Source: Verrucomicrobiota bacterium
GTDB taxonomy: Bacteria; Verrucomicrobiota; Verrucomicrobiia; Opitutales; Opitutaceae
Length of the DNA stretch: 64,000 nt
Direction: 5' to 3'
Assembly (NCBI GenBank): GCA_016235555.1
Contig: JACRKC010000006.1
Coordinates: 1-64,000, forward strand
Of the stretch, positions 27,573-37,600 are shown piece after piece. The notes below the pieces were generated by a model, which was given only the letters and a program-made list of their open reading frames with translations, did not search any database and was not told the origin of the DNA. A program made the position numbers and the translations under genes. Positions within the stretch are counted from its first letter, which is position 1. Each line of letters begins with the position of its first letter.

Positions 27573-30500
27573 TCAGTAGGTGAAGCGGGCGGTGAGCGCG
27601 AACTTGCGGGGGGCGTTGAACCACTGGGCGTAGCGGAGGGTGCCGTTGGCGCTGCTGATCAGGTAGAGCACGCGATTGGAGTCGAGGGCGTTGCTCACGT
27701 TCAGTTGCAGGCCGGCGCGGATCGTGCGCGACACGCGGAAACTGTAGCTCGCGAACACATCGTTCAGGAGGCGGTTGGGGAAGAAATACATCTTCCGTTT
27801 GTTCGCGTCGGCGGCGTCGGTATACATGTAGCCGCGGTAGTTCTGCTGAAAGCTGGTGGTGACGCCGACGGTGAGGCCGCGGAGGCGGCCTTCGGTGAAG
27901 CGGTAGGTGTTGATGAGGCTGTAGGCTTTTTCGGCGTAGCCGGCGGTCTTTTCGCCGGCGCGGCGCACGATGAGCGTGCCGCCGGAGGGTGAAGTGAAAC
28001 CGAGCTGATGATCCGTGATGGGGAGGCCGTTGACGCCGGTGCCGACGCCGGGAGTGAGGAGGCCGAGCTGCTGAGCGTTGGTGATGTAGCCGCCCTCGGG
28101 ATCGAGGACCGCGTAGTAGGGGCTGGCCTGGTCCTTCATCATCGCGAGGGAGAGCGGGATGGGCGCGGAGGCGGGATCAAGCGGATCGGAGGGGACCATG
28201 AGCGGCGAAAGCGCGCCGGCGGTGGACTTGACGGCGACGACCTGCTGGCCGCCGACCGTGGTGGTGTTGAACTGGTCGTTGTAGAACTGGGGGAGGGTGA
28301 CGTTGCTGCGCTCGGAGCCGTTGGCGGTGGCGAAGGTCGCGCGGATCTCCCAATTGCGCGTGGGGCGGGCGGAGAGGGTGAGGTTGTAGCCGTCGGAGGT
28401 CTTGCTGTAGGTGTAGGCGTTGCCGCCGTGGCGGCCGTTGAGGCCGTTGGGATCGAGGTCGTCGCGGTTGCCGAAGGTGGCGGTGAAATTCTGGGCCTGG
28501 GACTTGTAGTAGTTCACATTGCCGGAGAGGCGGCGGTCGAAGAGGTCGAACTTGAAGCCGACATCGCGGCTGACGCCTTTGCCGGGCGGGAGCGGGTCGT
28601 TGTAGATGTCGCGCGTGGTGTCGAAGTTGATTTTTCCGTTGGACGAATAGTTGCCGGAAAGGCGGAGGTCCTTCACGGGCGTGTCGGCCACGAAACCGAC
28701 GGTGAGGCCGTCGTAGGAGATGGGGCCGCGTTTGAGGCCGAGGGCCTTGCGCAGGCCGGTGGCTTCCTCGCGGCGGATGCCGGCCATGGTGTCGATTTTG
28801 CCGCGCCACCATTCGCTGAAGAGGCTGGCGCCCCAGCTCTTCTCATTGGTGTCGTCCATGATGTGGGCGGTGTTGCTGGGGTTGCCGGTGGTGGCGTTGG
28901 TGCCGCCGGACATGCCCATGGGATTCGCCGCGGTGGGGGTGACAGCGCCGGAGTAAACGCGCGGGGCGTATTTGTAGGTGCGGCCGTTGGGGTGGTTGAT
29001 GGTGTCGATGCGCCAGTCCTGGCCGCCGAGGAGCGTCCCGGGGAAGATGGGCATCCAGACGGCGGGCATCACGTTGCGGCCGGACTCGGCGTTGGTGATG
29101 GTGGCGGGGTTTTGGATGATCGCGCCGTTGGGATCGACCTCGTAGAAGCGGCCCTCGTATTGGTTGGACCACGATTCCATGACCTGCCGGAAGACGCTCG
29201 CTTGGTGGCGGCCGAACCATTTGCCGAGGTCCTTCTGGTAGGCGACGGCGGCGCGATAGCCGCGGGCGCCGGTGAAAAATGGCGTGGCGACGAGCGAATT
29301 GTTGAAGGCCCATTTCTGGCCGACAGCGCCGGTGGCGGGATCGACGTAGTTGTTGCCGGTGGCGCCGGGTGCAAACACCGTGGTGCTGCTGGCACGCGGG
29401 GCGTCGTTGACGCGCGCGTCGTGACCGTAGCGGAGCTGCACGGCGAGGCCTTCCATGAGCGTGGCCTCGGCGACGATGGACTTGATCTGGTTGAAATAGA
29501 AATCGCGATGGTAGGGCGCGATGGCGGAGTCGACCTTGGTGAGGTCGAAGACGCCGCCGGTGATCTGCGAGGCTTCGGGGAAGGCGACGAGGTAGCGGGT
29601 GTTCTGGTTGTCGACGCGGGCGCCGTTGGGCAGGAGCCAGGTGAGCGGCGCGCGCACGATCACGGCTTGGGCGAAGATGGTGTCGCGGCTGTAGTCGCGG
29701 AATTCGCCGCGGATCTGGAGGCGTTTCCACGGCTGGAAGGTGGCGGTGAGCTGGTAGCCCTTGGCGTGGCGGGCGAGGCCGGGGCGGAAATACTTCGTGT
29801 CGTCCCGCACGGCGTTGGCGCGGAAGGCGAAGTATTTCATGCCGACCTGGGCATCCAGCGTGTAGCGGCGGGAGCCCTCGGAGTCGGCCATGGCGGAGAG
29901 CGTCATCGTGGGGCGGCGGTTGAGATAGGCGCGTTTGGAGGCGGAGGTGATGACGCCGCCGGCGTCGCCGGAACCGAAGAGGAGGGAGTTGGAGCCGCCG
30001 ATGGCCTCGACGCGCTCGATGTCGAAGGTGTCGAGCAGCGTGGTGTCGGAGCGGAGGAAGCCGTCGCGGCGCGGGTTGTTGATCTGGAGGCCGCGCATCG
30101 ACATCGACTTCGGGTCCTGCCGGTCGCCCTCGACCATGCCGCGCACGTCCTCACTCGCGTTGATGACGGCCGGCCCGAGGCCGCCGAGCTTCCAGAGCAT
30201 GTCGGTCATGTCGACCACGCCCATGTCGTCGAGCATCTGGCGGTTGAAGATCTTCGCGTCGAGCGGGGTCTTGTTGAGTTCGGTGTTGGTGCCGGTGACG
30301 AAGGAGGTGTTGGTGGCCTGGTAGGTGTCGGCGTCGTCGGCCTTGACCTCGAAGACGGAGAGCTGCACGGCCTCGTCCTTGGCGGCGGTCGACTTGGCCT
30401 GGTCGCGTTGGAGCGCCGCGAGTTCCTCGGGGTCGAGGCGGCCGTTCTTGTTGGCGTCGTATTTGGCGAGCTGCGCCGCCGTCGGGGCCGGATTGGCGGC

Positions 30501-30581
30501 TTGCGCGAAAGCGGGGGGGATGGTGGCAAACAAGGCGCCGAGCACGAGGGCGGCGACGGAAACGGGCAGGGATCGCTTCAT
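27573..30581 (-). CDS. TonB-dependent receptor with an N-terminal EF-hand
   Basis: 1002 residues with a signal peptide (~1-26, PPAFAQ). Between signal and plug lies a single canonical EF-hand loop, D42-A-N44-K-N46-G-R48-L-D50-P-E-E53, with calcium ligands at positions 1, 3, 5, 9 and 12. A TonB-box-like VQLSVFEV follows, then a plug (SMRGLQINNPRRDGFLRSDT ... VEAIGGSNSLLFGSGDAGGV) and a long barrel ending KFALTARFTY. Receptors of this phylum usually carry a carboxypeptidase-like or STN domain there, so an EF-hand is unusual. It may stabilise the N-terminus or gate import with calcium; that is inference. A free two-EF-hand protein accompanies another receptor at 50,140. No obvious operon partner. 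Substrate unknown. Confidence 0.88.
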   Translation of the reverse strand: MKRSLPVSVAALVLGALFATIPPAFAQAANPAPTAAQLAKYDANKNGRLDPEELAALQRDQAKSTAAKDEAVQLSVFEVKADDADTYQATNTSFVTGTNTELNKTPLDAKIFNRQMLDDMGVVDMTDMLWKLGGLGPAVINASEDVRGMVEGDRQDPKSMSMRGLQINNPRRDGFLRSDTTLLDTFDIERVEAIGGSNSLLFGSGDAGGVITSASKRAYLNRRPTMTLSAMADSEGSRRYTLDAQVGMKYFAFRANAVRDDTKYFRPGLARHAKGYQLTATFQPWKRLQIRGEFRDYSRDTIFAQAVIVRAPLTWLLPNGARVDNQNTRYLVAFPEASQITGGVFDLTKVDSAIAPYHRDFYFNQIKSIVAEATLMEGLAVQLRYGHDARVNDAPRASSTTVFAPGATGNNYVDPATGAVGQKWAFNNSLVATPFFTGARGYRAAVAYQKDLGKWFGRHQASVFRQVMESWSNQYEGRFYEVDPNGAIIQNPATITNAESGRNVMPAVWMPIFPGTLLGGQDWRIDTINHPNGRTYKYAPRVYSGAVTPTAANPMGMSGGTNATTGNPSNTAHIMDDTNEKSWGASLFSEWWRGKIDTMAGIRREEATGLRKALGLKRGPISYDGLTVGFVADTPVKDLRLSGNYSSNGKINFDTTRDIYNDPLPPGKGVSRDVGFKFDLFDRRLSGNVNYYKSQAQNFTATFGNRDDLDPNGLNGRHGGNAYTYSKTSDGYNLTLSARPTRNWEIRATFATANGSERSNVTLPQFYNDQFNTTTVGGQQVVAVKSTAGALSPLMVPSDPLDPASAPIPLSLAMMKDQASPYYAVLDPEGGYITNAQQLGLLTPGVGTGVNGLPITDHQLGFTSPSGGTLIVRRAGEKTAGYAEKAYSLINTYRFTEGRLRGLTVGVTTSFQQNYRGYMYTDAADANKRKMYFFPNRLLNDVFASYSFRVSRTIRAGLQLNVSNALDSNRVLYLISSANGTLRYAQWFNAPRKFALTARFTY

Positions 30582-30809
30582 GGGTCAGGAGGATTGCTGA
30601 GGGTTTCGAGGTCAGACGCCTGATGGGGTCAAGGTCAGGGCCACGCCGCGCAAGGTCTTGGGCGGGTAACGGCTCGATCTTCGCACGGTCCGAGGGGAGG
30701 AAGGCAATCCCGACTTTGGTGAATTCGTTCACCGGATTGCGGCGCCGCGACGGTGCCGGACCGCGCAATTCAGGGTCGCCCTGCGCGGGGCGGTCAAGCG
30801 GAGCCGCGA
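30582..30809. other. Intergenic region upstream of the EF-hand receptor
   Basis: 228 bp with no gene. A string at 30,763 (GCGCAATTCAGGGTCGCCCT) recurs in near-identical form at 39,664 (GCGCAATTCAGGTTCGCCCT), again just outside a gene. Its role is unknown. The receptor promoter should be here. Confidence 0.4.
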
Positions 30810-33179
30810 CTACCTCTCCAGCAACCGGCGGATCTCTTGCCCGAGTCGTTCGCCCCGGGCATTAGTAGAAACGATGCGGCCTTTCTGATCGACGAGGAAC
30901 ATCGCCGGGATGGCGCCGATCCCGAACTTAGTCGCGATCTCGTTCTTCCAGTAGTGCCCGTCGAAGTGCTGCGGCCAGGGCAGGTGGTTTTGGGCGGTGA
31001 AATCGGTGAGAACCTTGCGGGCTTTTGCGAGTTTGGCTTCGCGTTGCTCGGGGGTGTCGTTGGCGGCGACGTTGCCGTTCTCCAACGCGATGCCGACGAC
31101 CTCGAAACCCTGATCGTGGTATTTCTTGTAGGCGGCGATGATGTTCGGGAGCTCGGCCTTGCACGGGCCGCACCACGTCGCCCAAAAATCAACGAGCACA
31201 ACCTTGCCGCGCAGCTTCGCCAGATCGACGGGGCGGCCGTCGACCGCGGTGAACGCGAGGTCGAGCGGTTTCTCGATCTGGGCGAGTGCGGCGAGTTTCT
31301 CGGTGGCAAATTTCTTCACGCCCGGGTCGGGTGCGGCGAGAAAATGCCTGCAGCCTTCCTCCATCGAGCCGGGGATGACTTCGCGCCATGCCGAGAGAAA
31401 ATTCTCCGCCTCGGGTCCGAGCCGGGCGTTGCCCGCATGGCGGGCGACGTGTGCATCGAAGCGTGCGAGCAGCCCCTGCCAAAGTGCGCGCGCATCCTTC
31501 TCTTCGCCGCTCTTGAGTTTGGCGCGCAGGCCGCGGGAGGTGGCGGCGAAGTCCTGAAATTCGATCATTTCGCGCTGCTCCGGCTGGCTGTCGCTGGCGG
31601 CCAGCAGGGCGCGCTTCAACTCATCGGTCCGGGCCGTCCACGCCTGCTTGGCCTCCTCATCGGGCACGATGTCGTTGACGCTCTGAGTCACGCCCGGCTT
31701 CGGGACGAAGTCCTTCATGAAGTAGGGCGCGCGGTTGATGACGGTCATCACGACATCCCAGCGGCGCGCGTCCTGCGGGTTACTTTTGTAGAACGCGAGG
31801 CCTTCGGCCGTGATTTTTTGGGCGCGGGCGTCGACCCATGCCACGTATGATTTCATGCCGCCCATCTCAAGTGGCTTGCCGGGCGGCGATTCCTGGCGGA
31901 GCGCGACGAAGGCCGCGTAGTCGCGGTCGGCGGGCGACTCGGCGGACGCGGAGGGGGCCGTGGCGGGCGCGTTCGACTTCGCGGGCGCTGGCGCGGGTGC
32001 CGCGGTGGCGGGCTTGGGAAACATGTCGGGCGTGGGCAGATCTTCCGGCGCAACCTTCACACCCGCGCGGCGCAGCAGCTCGGCGAGTCCGCGCAGGGAG
32101 GTCGCCACCTTGGGCGCGATCTTGCCGACGAGTTTGCCTTGTGCGTCCAGCACGAGGGCAAACGGCATCGGAGCCACCATGCCGATGGCCTGAAATACCG
32201 CCGACTCGCGAATCGCGTCTGCGCCTGCGGGATCGAGGGCGGTGGTGAATTTGACCTTGGCGCCGTGGAGCGCGAGCCAGCCACGGTAGTTCTCCGCGGT
32301 GTCGCGTGTCACGACCACCAGCACTTGCACGCCCTGTGCGCCGTATTTGGCGACGACGACGTCGAGGTAGTCCGCCGGGATCATTTCCGCGGGAGAGAAG
32401 CACACGAGCGCCGGGTGGCCGCGAAGGCGGGAGGTCTTGAGTTCCTTGTGGTCGACGCCGCGCAATGTGAGGTCGGGCATTTCGGTGCCGGCCTTGAGCC
32501 GGACCGCGTCCTCGGTGAAAGCCGGCGGCACCACCTTTTTTCCGCTGTTGGCGACCGCTGCCGCCTTGCGGGCCTCGTCGATGCGCTGCTGCGTCTTCGT
32601 GGCCTGGGCGATGGCCGCACCGGCCACCTTGACGCCGGCCTTCGCCAGCGCGGCTTCGAGGCGCGGGTCGCCGGGCGTGAAGCCATCGGTGGTCGCGACG
32701 ATCCGGCCCTCCCGATCGAGGATGAATTGAGCCGGGATGGCGGGCACGCCGTAGTGGGCACGCGACGCACGGTTGTTTTCGGCCGGCGTGCCTTGCTCGT
32801 GGGGATCGAAGGTAAAGCGCATCGCCGGGTAGGCCTTGCCCTTCAGCTTCACCCAGTCGTCGAACTTCTGGCGCTTGTCGCCGGTGCAGACGGCGAGCAC
32901 GACCACGCCTTGGTCAGCGTATTTGGCGGCGACTTCATTGGTGTGCGGCATCGAGGCGATGCACGGCGCGCACCAGGTGGCCCAGAAATCGAGCACGAGG
33001 ATTTTTCCGCGATAGTCGGCGAGTTTCACTTCGCGGCCCGCCGCATCGAAGGACGAAAAGTCCGGCGCCGTTTTTCCGGCACCGAGCATGGCCGGCGGCG
33101 GCGTCCCGTCGGCGGCACGCACGACGGCACCCAAACCGAAAAGCAGCGCAACCAGACGGGCAACGGAACGGACTTTCAT
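30810..33179 (-). CDS. Exported protein with three thioredoxin-like domains (TlpA/ResA type)
   Basis: 789 residues with a signal peptide (~1-22). Domain 1 (~35-175) has an intact W69-C70-A-P-C73 active site and the TlpA-type AAGREVKLADYRGKILVLDFWA. Domain 2 (~225-380) keeps the fold (ELKTSRLRGHPALVCFSPAE ... FALVLDAQGKLVGKI) but has a single Cys and no CxxC, so it is redox-inactive. A Pro/Ala-rich linker (~398-425) and a helical region follow. Domain 3 (~625-789) has an active WCGPC (near 667) and ends AMFLVDQKGRIVSTNARG. It is probably a periplasmic thiol-disulfide reductase with a non-catalytic middle module. The upstream gene at 34,468 has the same architecture in short form and lies 29 bp away, so the two form an operon. 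Confidence 0.85.
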   Translation of the reverse strand: MKVRSVARLVALLFGLGAVVRAADGTPPPAMLGAGKTAPDFSSFDAAGREVKLADYRGKILVLDFWATWCAPCIASMPHTNEVAAKYADQGVVVLAVCTGDKRQKFDDWVKLKGKAYPAMRFTFDPHEQGTPAENNRASRAHYGVPAIPAQFILDREGRIVATTDGFTPGDPRLEAALAKAGVKVAGAAIAQATKTQQRIDEARKAAAVANSGKKVVPPAFTEDAVRLKAGTEMPDLTLRGVDHKELKTSRLRGHPALVCFSPAEMIPADYLDVVVAKYGAQGVQVLVVVTRDTAENYRGWLALHGAKVKFTTALDPAGADAIRESAVFQAIGMVAPMPFALVLDAQGKLVGKIAPKVATSLRGLAELLRRAGVKVAPEDLPTPDMFPKPATAAPAPAPAKSNAPATAPSASAESPADRDYAAFVALRQESPPGKPLEMGGMKSYVAWVDARAQKITAEGLAFYKSNPQDARRWDVVMTVINRAPYFMKDFVPKPGVTQSVNDIVPDEEAKQAWTARTDELKRALLAASDSQPEQREMIEFQDFAATSRGLRAKLKSGEEKDARALWQGLLARFDAHVARHAGNARLGPEAENFLSAWREVIPGSMEEGCRHFLAAPDPGVKKFATEKLAALAQIEKPLDLAFTAVDGRPVDLAKLRGKVVLVDFWATWCGPCKAELPNIIAAYKKYHDQGFEVVGIALENGNVAANDTPEQREAKLAKARKVLTDFTAQNHLPWPQHFDGHYWKNEIATKFGIGAIPAMFLVDQKGRIVSTNARGERLGQEIRRLLER

Positions 33180-33208
33180 GGGAAAAAGTGTTCTGGCCGC
33201 CGGGAGAC

Positions 33209-34468
33209 TTACTTCGACGCGTCTCGTTTCTTCTGATCAACTTCGGCCTGGGCGATGATCTTGGGATCGACCTTGATGCCGGCCTTGGCGAGCGCGGCGT
33301 CGAGCATGACTTCGCCTGGGAGGTAACCGGTCACCAGCGCCACGATCCTGCCGGCCCGGTCGATCACGAACTGCTGCGGGATACCGGACACGCCGTAGAG
33401 TTTTTGCGAGATGCTCGCGGACGAACGCTCGGCCGGATCGTGGGCGAAGATGAAGTCCGGGTATTTCGCGCGGTTGGCTTTCACCCATTTCTCGAAGGCG
33501 GCGCGCGTGTCGCTGGTGCACGAGCCGAGCACGACGACGCCCTGATCCTTGTAGCGGGCGGCGACTTCGTTGGTGTGCGGCATCGAGGCGATGCACGGGC
33601 CGCACCACGTGGCCCAGAAGTCGAGCACGACGACTTTGCCGCGGAAATCGGAGAGCTTGATCGGGCGGCCCTCAAGATCCTTGACGGTGAAATCCGGGGC
33701 GACGGCACCCGCCTTCAGGAGCTCGGTGCGCGCGACGGGCGCGGCGGTCGGCGCCGGCGGTTTGGTTTCCTCACGCGTGTAGACGCGCTCCGGCATGTCG
33801 CTCGCCTCCAGCTTCACCCCGGCGCGCAGGAGCAGATTGGCCAGCGCGGTCTGATAGGTGGCCTGTGTGCCGGTGAACCAGCCGACGAGTCTGCGCTGGG
33901 CATCGACGACGATGGTCGTCGGATAGGGCGCGAGCACGCCGGCGATCTGCATGCAGATTGACCTAGCGAAGAACGCGCGGTTGCGCTCGGCCTCGGCCTT
34001 CACTTCTTCGGGCGTCATCTCCTGGCGCGTCTTCGCGGCCGGGGGATATTTGCCGATCGGGTCGAAGGCCACGGGGAAGGAAAACTTGCCGGCGTTTTTC
34101 TGACGCCAGGTGTCGAATTCCTCGCGACTGCCGTAACTCCCGATGCCGAGAAAAATGACGCCCGCGTTTTTGTATTTCCCGGCGAGCTGCTCCCAGTGAT
34201 CGAGGAGCGGCGCGGGCAGCCCGTAGCTGGCGCCCCAGAGGGAAAAGACCGTGATCTTGCCGGCGCCGAAGTCGGAGAACTTGCCGGTGTCGCCGGCGAT
34301 CGTTTGCACCGCAAAGTCCGGCATCACTTCGCCGGCCTTGAGTTTGGGAAAATCTTCCCGGAAGGGCGGTGCGACTTTTTTCGGCTCGACCGCCGGCTGC
34401 GCTAACACGGAGGAATTCAAAAGCAGGGCCAGGCCGAGCGCAGCGAGGAAGCGTGGGAGATATTTCAT
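33209..34468 (-). CDS. Exported protein with two thioredoxin-like domains
   Basis: 419 residues with a signal peptide (~1-23). Domain 1 (~42-215) has the thioredoxin-like fold, but its active site reads WGASYG without cysteines, so it is inactive. Domain 2 (~255-400) carries WCGPC (about 287-291) and PHTNEVAARYKDQGVVVLG, almost identical to domain 1 of the downstream protein (PHTNEVAAKYADQGVVVLA). The two genes therefore share a recent common module. Predicted periplasmic disulfide reductase or cytochrome-maturation-like partner. First gene of a two-gene minus-strand operon. Confidence 0.85.
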   Translation of the reverse strand: MKYLPRFLAALGLALLLNSSVLAQPAVEPKKVAPPFREDFPKLKAGEVMPDFAVQTIAGDTGKFSDFGAGKITVFSLWGASYGLPAPLLDHWEQLAGKYKNAGVIFLGIGSYGSREEFDTWRQKNAGKFSFPVAFDPIGKYPPAAKTRQEMTPEEVKAEAERNRAFFARSICMQIAGVLAPYPTTIVVDAQRRLVGWFTGTQATYQTALANLLLRAGVKLEASDMPERVYTREETKPPAPTAAPVARTELLKAGAVAPDFTVKDLEGRPIKLSDFRGKVVVLDFWATWCGPCIASMPHTNEVAARYKDQGVVVLGSCTSDTRAAFEKWVKANRAKYPDFIFAHDPAERSSASISQKLYGVSGIPQQFVIDRAGRIVALVTGYLPGEVMLDAALAKAGIKVDPKIIAQAEVDQKKRDASK

Positions 34469-34482
34469 GAGAGTGGTGGCTT

Positions 34483-34613
34483 AGGGAGTGTTTTCAAAAC
34501 TTGTGGGAGGGGCTTTACGCCCCGACGGGCTTCGGTGTGCGCCGGGCGTCGGGGCATAAAGCCCCTCCCACAATTCTTTTTCGCGCAGTTCATGAGTTTG
34601 AAAACACTTCCTA
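34483..34613. repeat. Nested hairpins: family P7 arms around a P6 hairpin
   Basis: Outer arms AGGGAGTGTTTTCAAAACT (34,483-34,501) and AGTTTGAAAACACTTCCTA (34,595-34,613) enclose a P6 hairpin at 34,502-34,572 (TGTGGGAGGGGCTTTACGCC ... AAAGCCCCTCCCACA). The last bases CTA of the outer arm are the complement of the receptor stop TAG (34,611-34,613). The element fills the gap between two minus-strand genes. Confidence 0.85.
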
Positions 34614-37600
34614 GAACGGTTGCGTGAAGGAGAATTCAAAGGTGCGGCCAAACGCCCAGCGTCCGTAGACGCCGGCGTTGAAGCCGTAGATGTTGTTCGA
34701 GAACGGCGGTTTTTCGTCGGTGAGATTGGCGACGCCCACGCCGAGCCGGAGGCCCTTGCCGTATCTCCGCCACACGCCGTTTTTGAATTCGTAGCTGCCC
34801 CGGAGATCGATGAGGTGCATCCACGGGGTGTTCGACACGATATTCGAGGTGATGCCGGCGCGGTCCGAGCGGAATCCGCTCATGAGGCTGAACGAGGACG
34901 ACGCCGACCACGGGCCCTTGTTCCAGTAGAGTCCGGACGTGAGGTTCCAGCGCGGGCTGGAGTAGGTGTCGCCCACGTCGTTGGTGGGCGGCTGGCCGAT
35001 GTTGAGCTGGCGCGTCTGCGTGATGGTTTTCGCCGCGTTGACGTTGAGCCGCCAGCGGCCGAGTTGCTCCCACGGGAGGCGATACTCGGCGCCAAAATCG
35101 ACGCTCTTGTTGAGGATTACGCCGAAGTTCACGTATTGCGAATAGAGCGTGCTGACCGGGCCTTTGAAACCAGCCGCGGTGTCGGCGGCCGTCGGCGTGC
35201 CGCGCACCACGAAACCGGGAAACAGCGCCTCGTTGTTCAAGATGACTGTCGAGCCGAGCTGCTGGATCGCATCGCGTTGCTGGGTGCGGTAGTAATTTAC
35301 CTGGAGGCTGAGCCCTTTGACGAACGACGGCTCGAACACGGCGCCGTAGAATTCGTTCTTCGAAGTTTCGGCCTTCAATCCGGGATTCGTCCGGGTGACG
35401 ACGGTGGTCAGGTAGGATTGATTGCCGCGCGCCGGATCGGTGACCGTGGCGGTGGTGCTGGTGGTCACGCGCCGATCTTCGGTGAGGCTCGGGGGGCGGT
35501 AGCCCTCGGAAAAACTGCCGCGGAAAAGCAGGCCGCGCAGCGGTGACCAGGTGGCGCCGTATTTTGGCACGCCGCGGCCGGACGCATCGCTCAGGCTCTC
35601 GTAGCGTCCCGCGAAGTTGGTCTCGAGACGGTGCAAGAGCGGCACGCGGTTGCCGGCGCCGACGACGGGCACATGCAATTCGCCGTAGGCCGCGCGGGTG
35701 GTGCGCACATCGCGGTAGCTCGCGGTGGTCGCGACCACCGGGAAGCCGGCATACGCCACCGCGACGTTCTTGCTGATGTCATTTTCGTAGGAACCGCCCA
35801 AGGCCGTGCGGATCGGGCCGCCCCAGATGCGGTAAACGTCGCCGTTCACGGTGAGATCGACGCTGTTGAGTTTCGAGCGTCCGTCGACGGTGGGGAAGAG
35901 GGCGGTCTGCGCGAGGAGCGCGCTTTGGTTGGGCGCGCCGGGCACCCGCTCATCCACGTAGGGGTTGAAGCGCTGGGCGGGGTCGTTCGCGTTGGCGAGG
36001 GCGGTGAAGGCGGTGGCGTTGAACGTGCGCTGGCGGGAAAAATAGTGCTGGTTTTCATGGCGATAGCCGAGGTCCCAGCGCCACGTCTCGCTCCACCGGC
36101 CGCGCGCGCCGGCGGTCACGCGGTGGGACTGCGTCTTGGTTTGCTGCGAAACCTGGCCCCATTGCGGCAGCAACATGCCGAACTGGATCGCCTCGCCGAA
36201 CGGGTTGTTGGCGGCGCTGACGGCGACGTTCGCCACGTAGACCGGCAGCGTCTGCGCATGACCGCGCGAATCGCTGAAGCTGTAGGTGCCGTAGACCTCG
36301 AGTCCCGGGCGCGCTTCGTAGGTGCCGGTGGCGGTGAGGCCGTGGCGATCGGCGGAGGCGACGAGTTCGGTCCACGGCGAGGGATCGGTGATGCGCTGGC
36401 CCTGCGCCACGATGGCCGTGCCGGTCTGGCCGGGGTCGTTGGTCGTGCGGCGCTCGAAGGCCGTGACCGCCGGCGTGCTGGTGGCGCCCGCCGGCGCGAG
36501 GAGCACGCGGACGCCGGGGAACGAGACGAAGCCCGTCGCGGCGGTCGCCTGAATCGAAGCGGGATAGCCCCACTGGATGCGTTGATCCGAACCATAGACG
36601 GCCGCGCCCGTGGTGGGATTGGTGCCCTGGCGGCGCGCGCGAAAATCCGGGTGCTTCGAGAACGACCGCTGCGCCGCGGTCAGCGGCGCGCGATCGTAGT
36701 AGCTGACCGCGAGCGTGCCGCGGAACTTCCCGCCGAAGCCGGCTGCACCGGTGGTCAAGGTGGCCTGCCGCTCGCGTGCGCCGCCGTGTTCGGTGAGTTT
36801 CACGGAGCCGTTCAACTCGGTGCCGACCCAGGATTTCTTCAACACGATGTTGATGACGCCGGCGACCGCATCGCCGCCGTAGATCGCGGAGGCGCCGTCG
36901 GTGATGATTTCGACGCGCTCGACAAGCCCGAGCGGGATCGTGTTGAGATCGACGAAACCCTGGCCGGAGTTCGAGCCGCGGTTGCGTTCGCTCGACTGTG
37001 CGACGCGGCGGCCATCGACGAGCACGAGGGTCGAGCCAGCGCCCAAGCCGCGGAGGCTGACGCCCGACGAGCCGGTTTGCACGGGTGCGTTGGTGGCGAG
37101 CACGGGGCTCACGCCCGCGGCGGGCGGAATCGGGATGAGGTTCTCCGTGCGCTGGCCGGCGGAGATGTTGAGGTCGTCGGGCGTGCTGTTGCGGCCGGCG
37201 CCCACGCCGTTGTAGGTCTGGGGCACGGTGCGCATGAAGTCGGCGAGGTTCATAGCGCCGGTGGCGCGAATCGCGTCCACGCCATAGGTGGCCACCGGGG
37301 TGGGCCCGTCCGTCTCCGTGCGGCGGATGCGCGAGCCGAGCACCTCCATCCCGTCCATCTTGACGATCGGCCCGGGGGCTGCCGAGGAGTCAGCGACCGG
37401 GCCCGGGGCGTTTTTTGGTGCGTCTTTCGCGAGGTCGCGGCGCACGGTGAGCGCGCCGGTCTTCGCATCCTGCACCGCGATCAGGCCGGTGCCTTTGAAC
37501 ATCTGGTCGAGGGCCTCGCGCGCCGTGAGGTTGCCCTGCACGCCGTTGGCGCGCACGTTGCGGACGGTCTCGGACGGGAAAATCACCTGGAGGCCGGACT

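Noticed and set aside
30763-30790. Shared string GCGCAATTCAGG(G/T)TCGCCCT (also at 39,664) as a promoter
   Set aside because: The two copies have different positions relative to genes and no -35/-10 character. Reported only as a short repeat.
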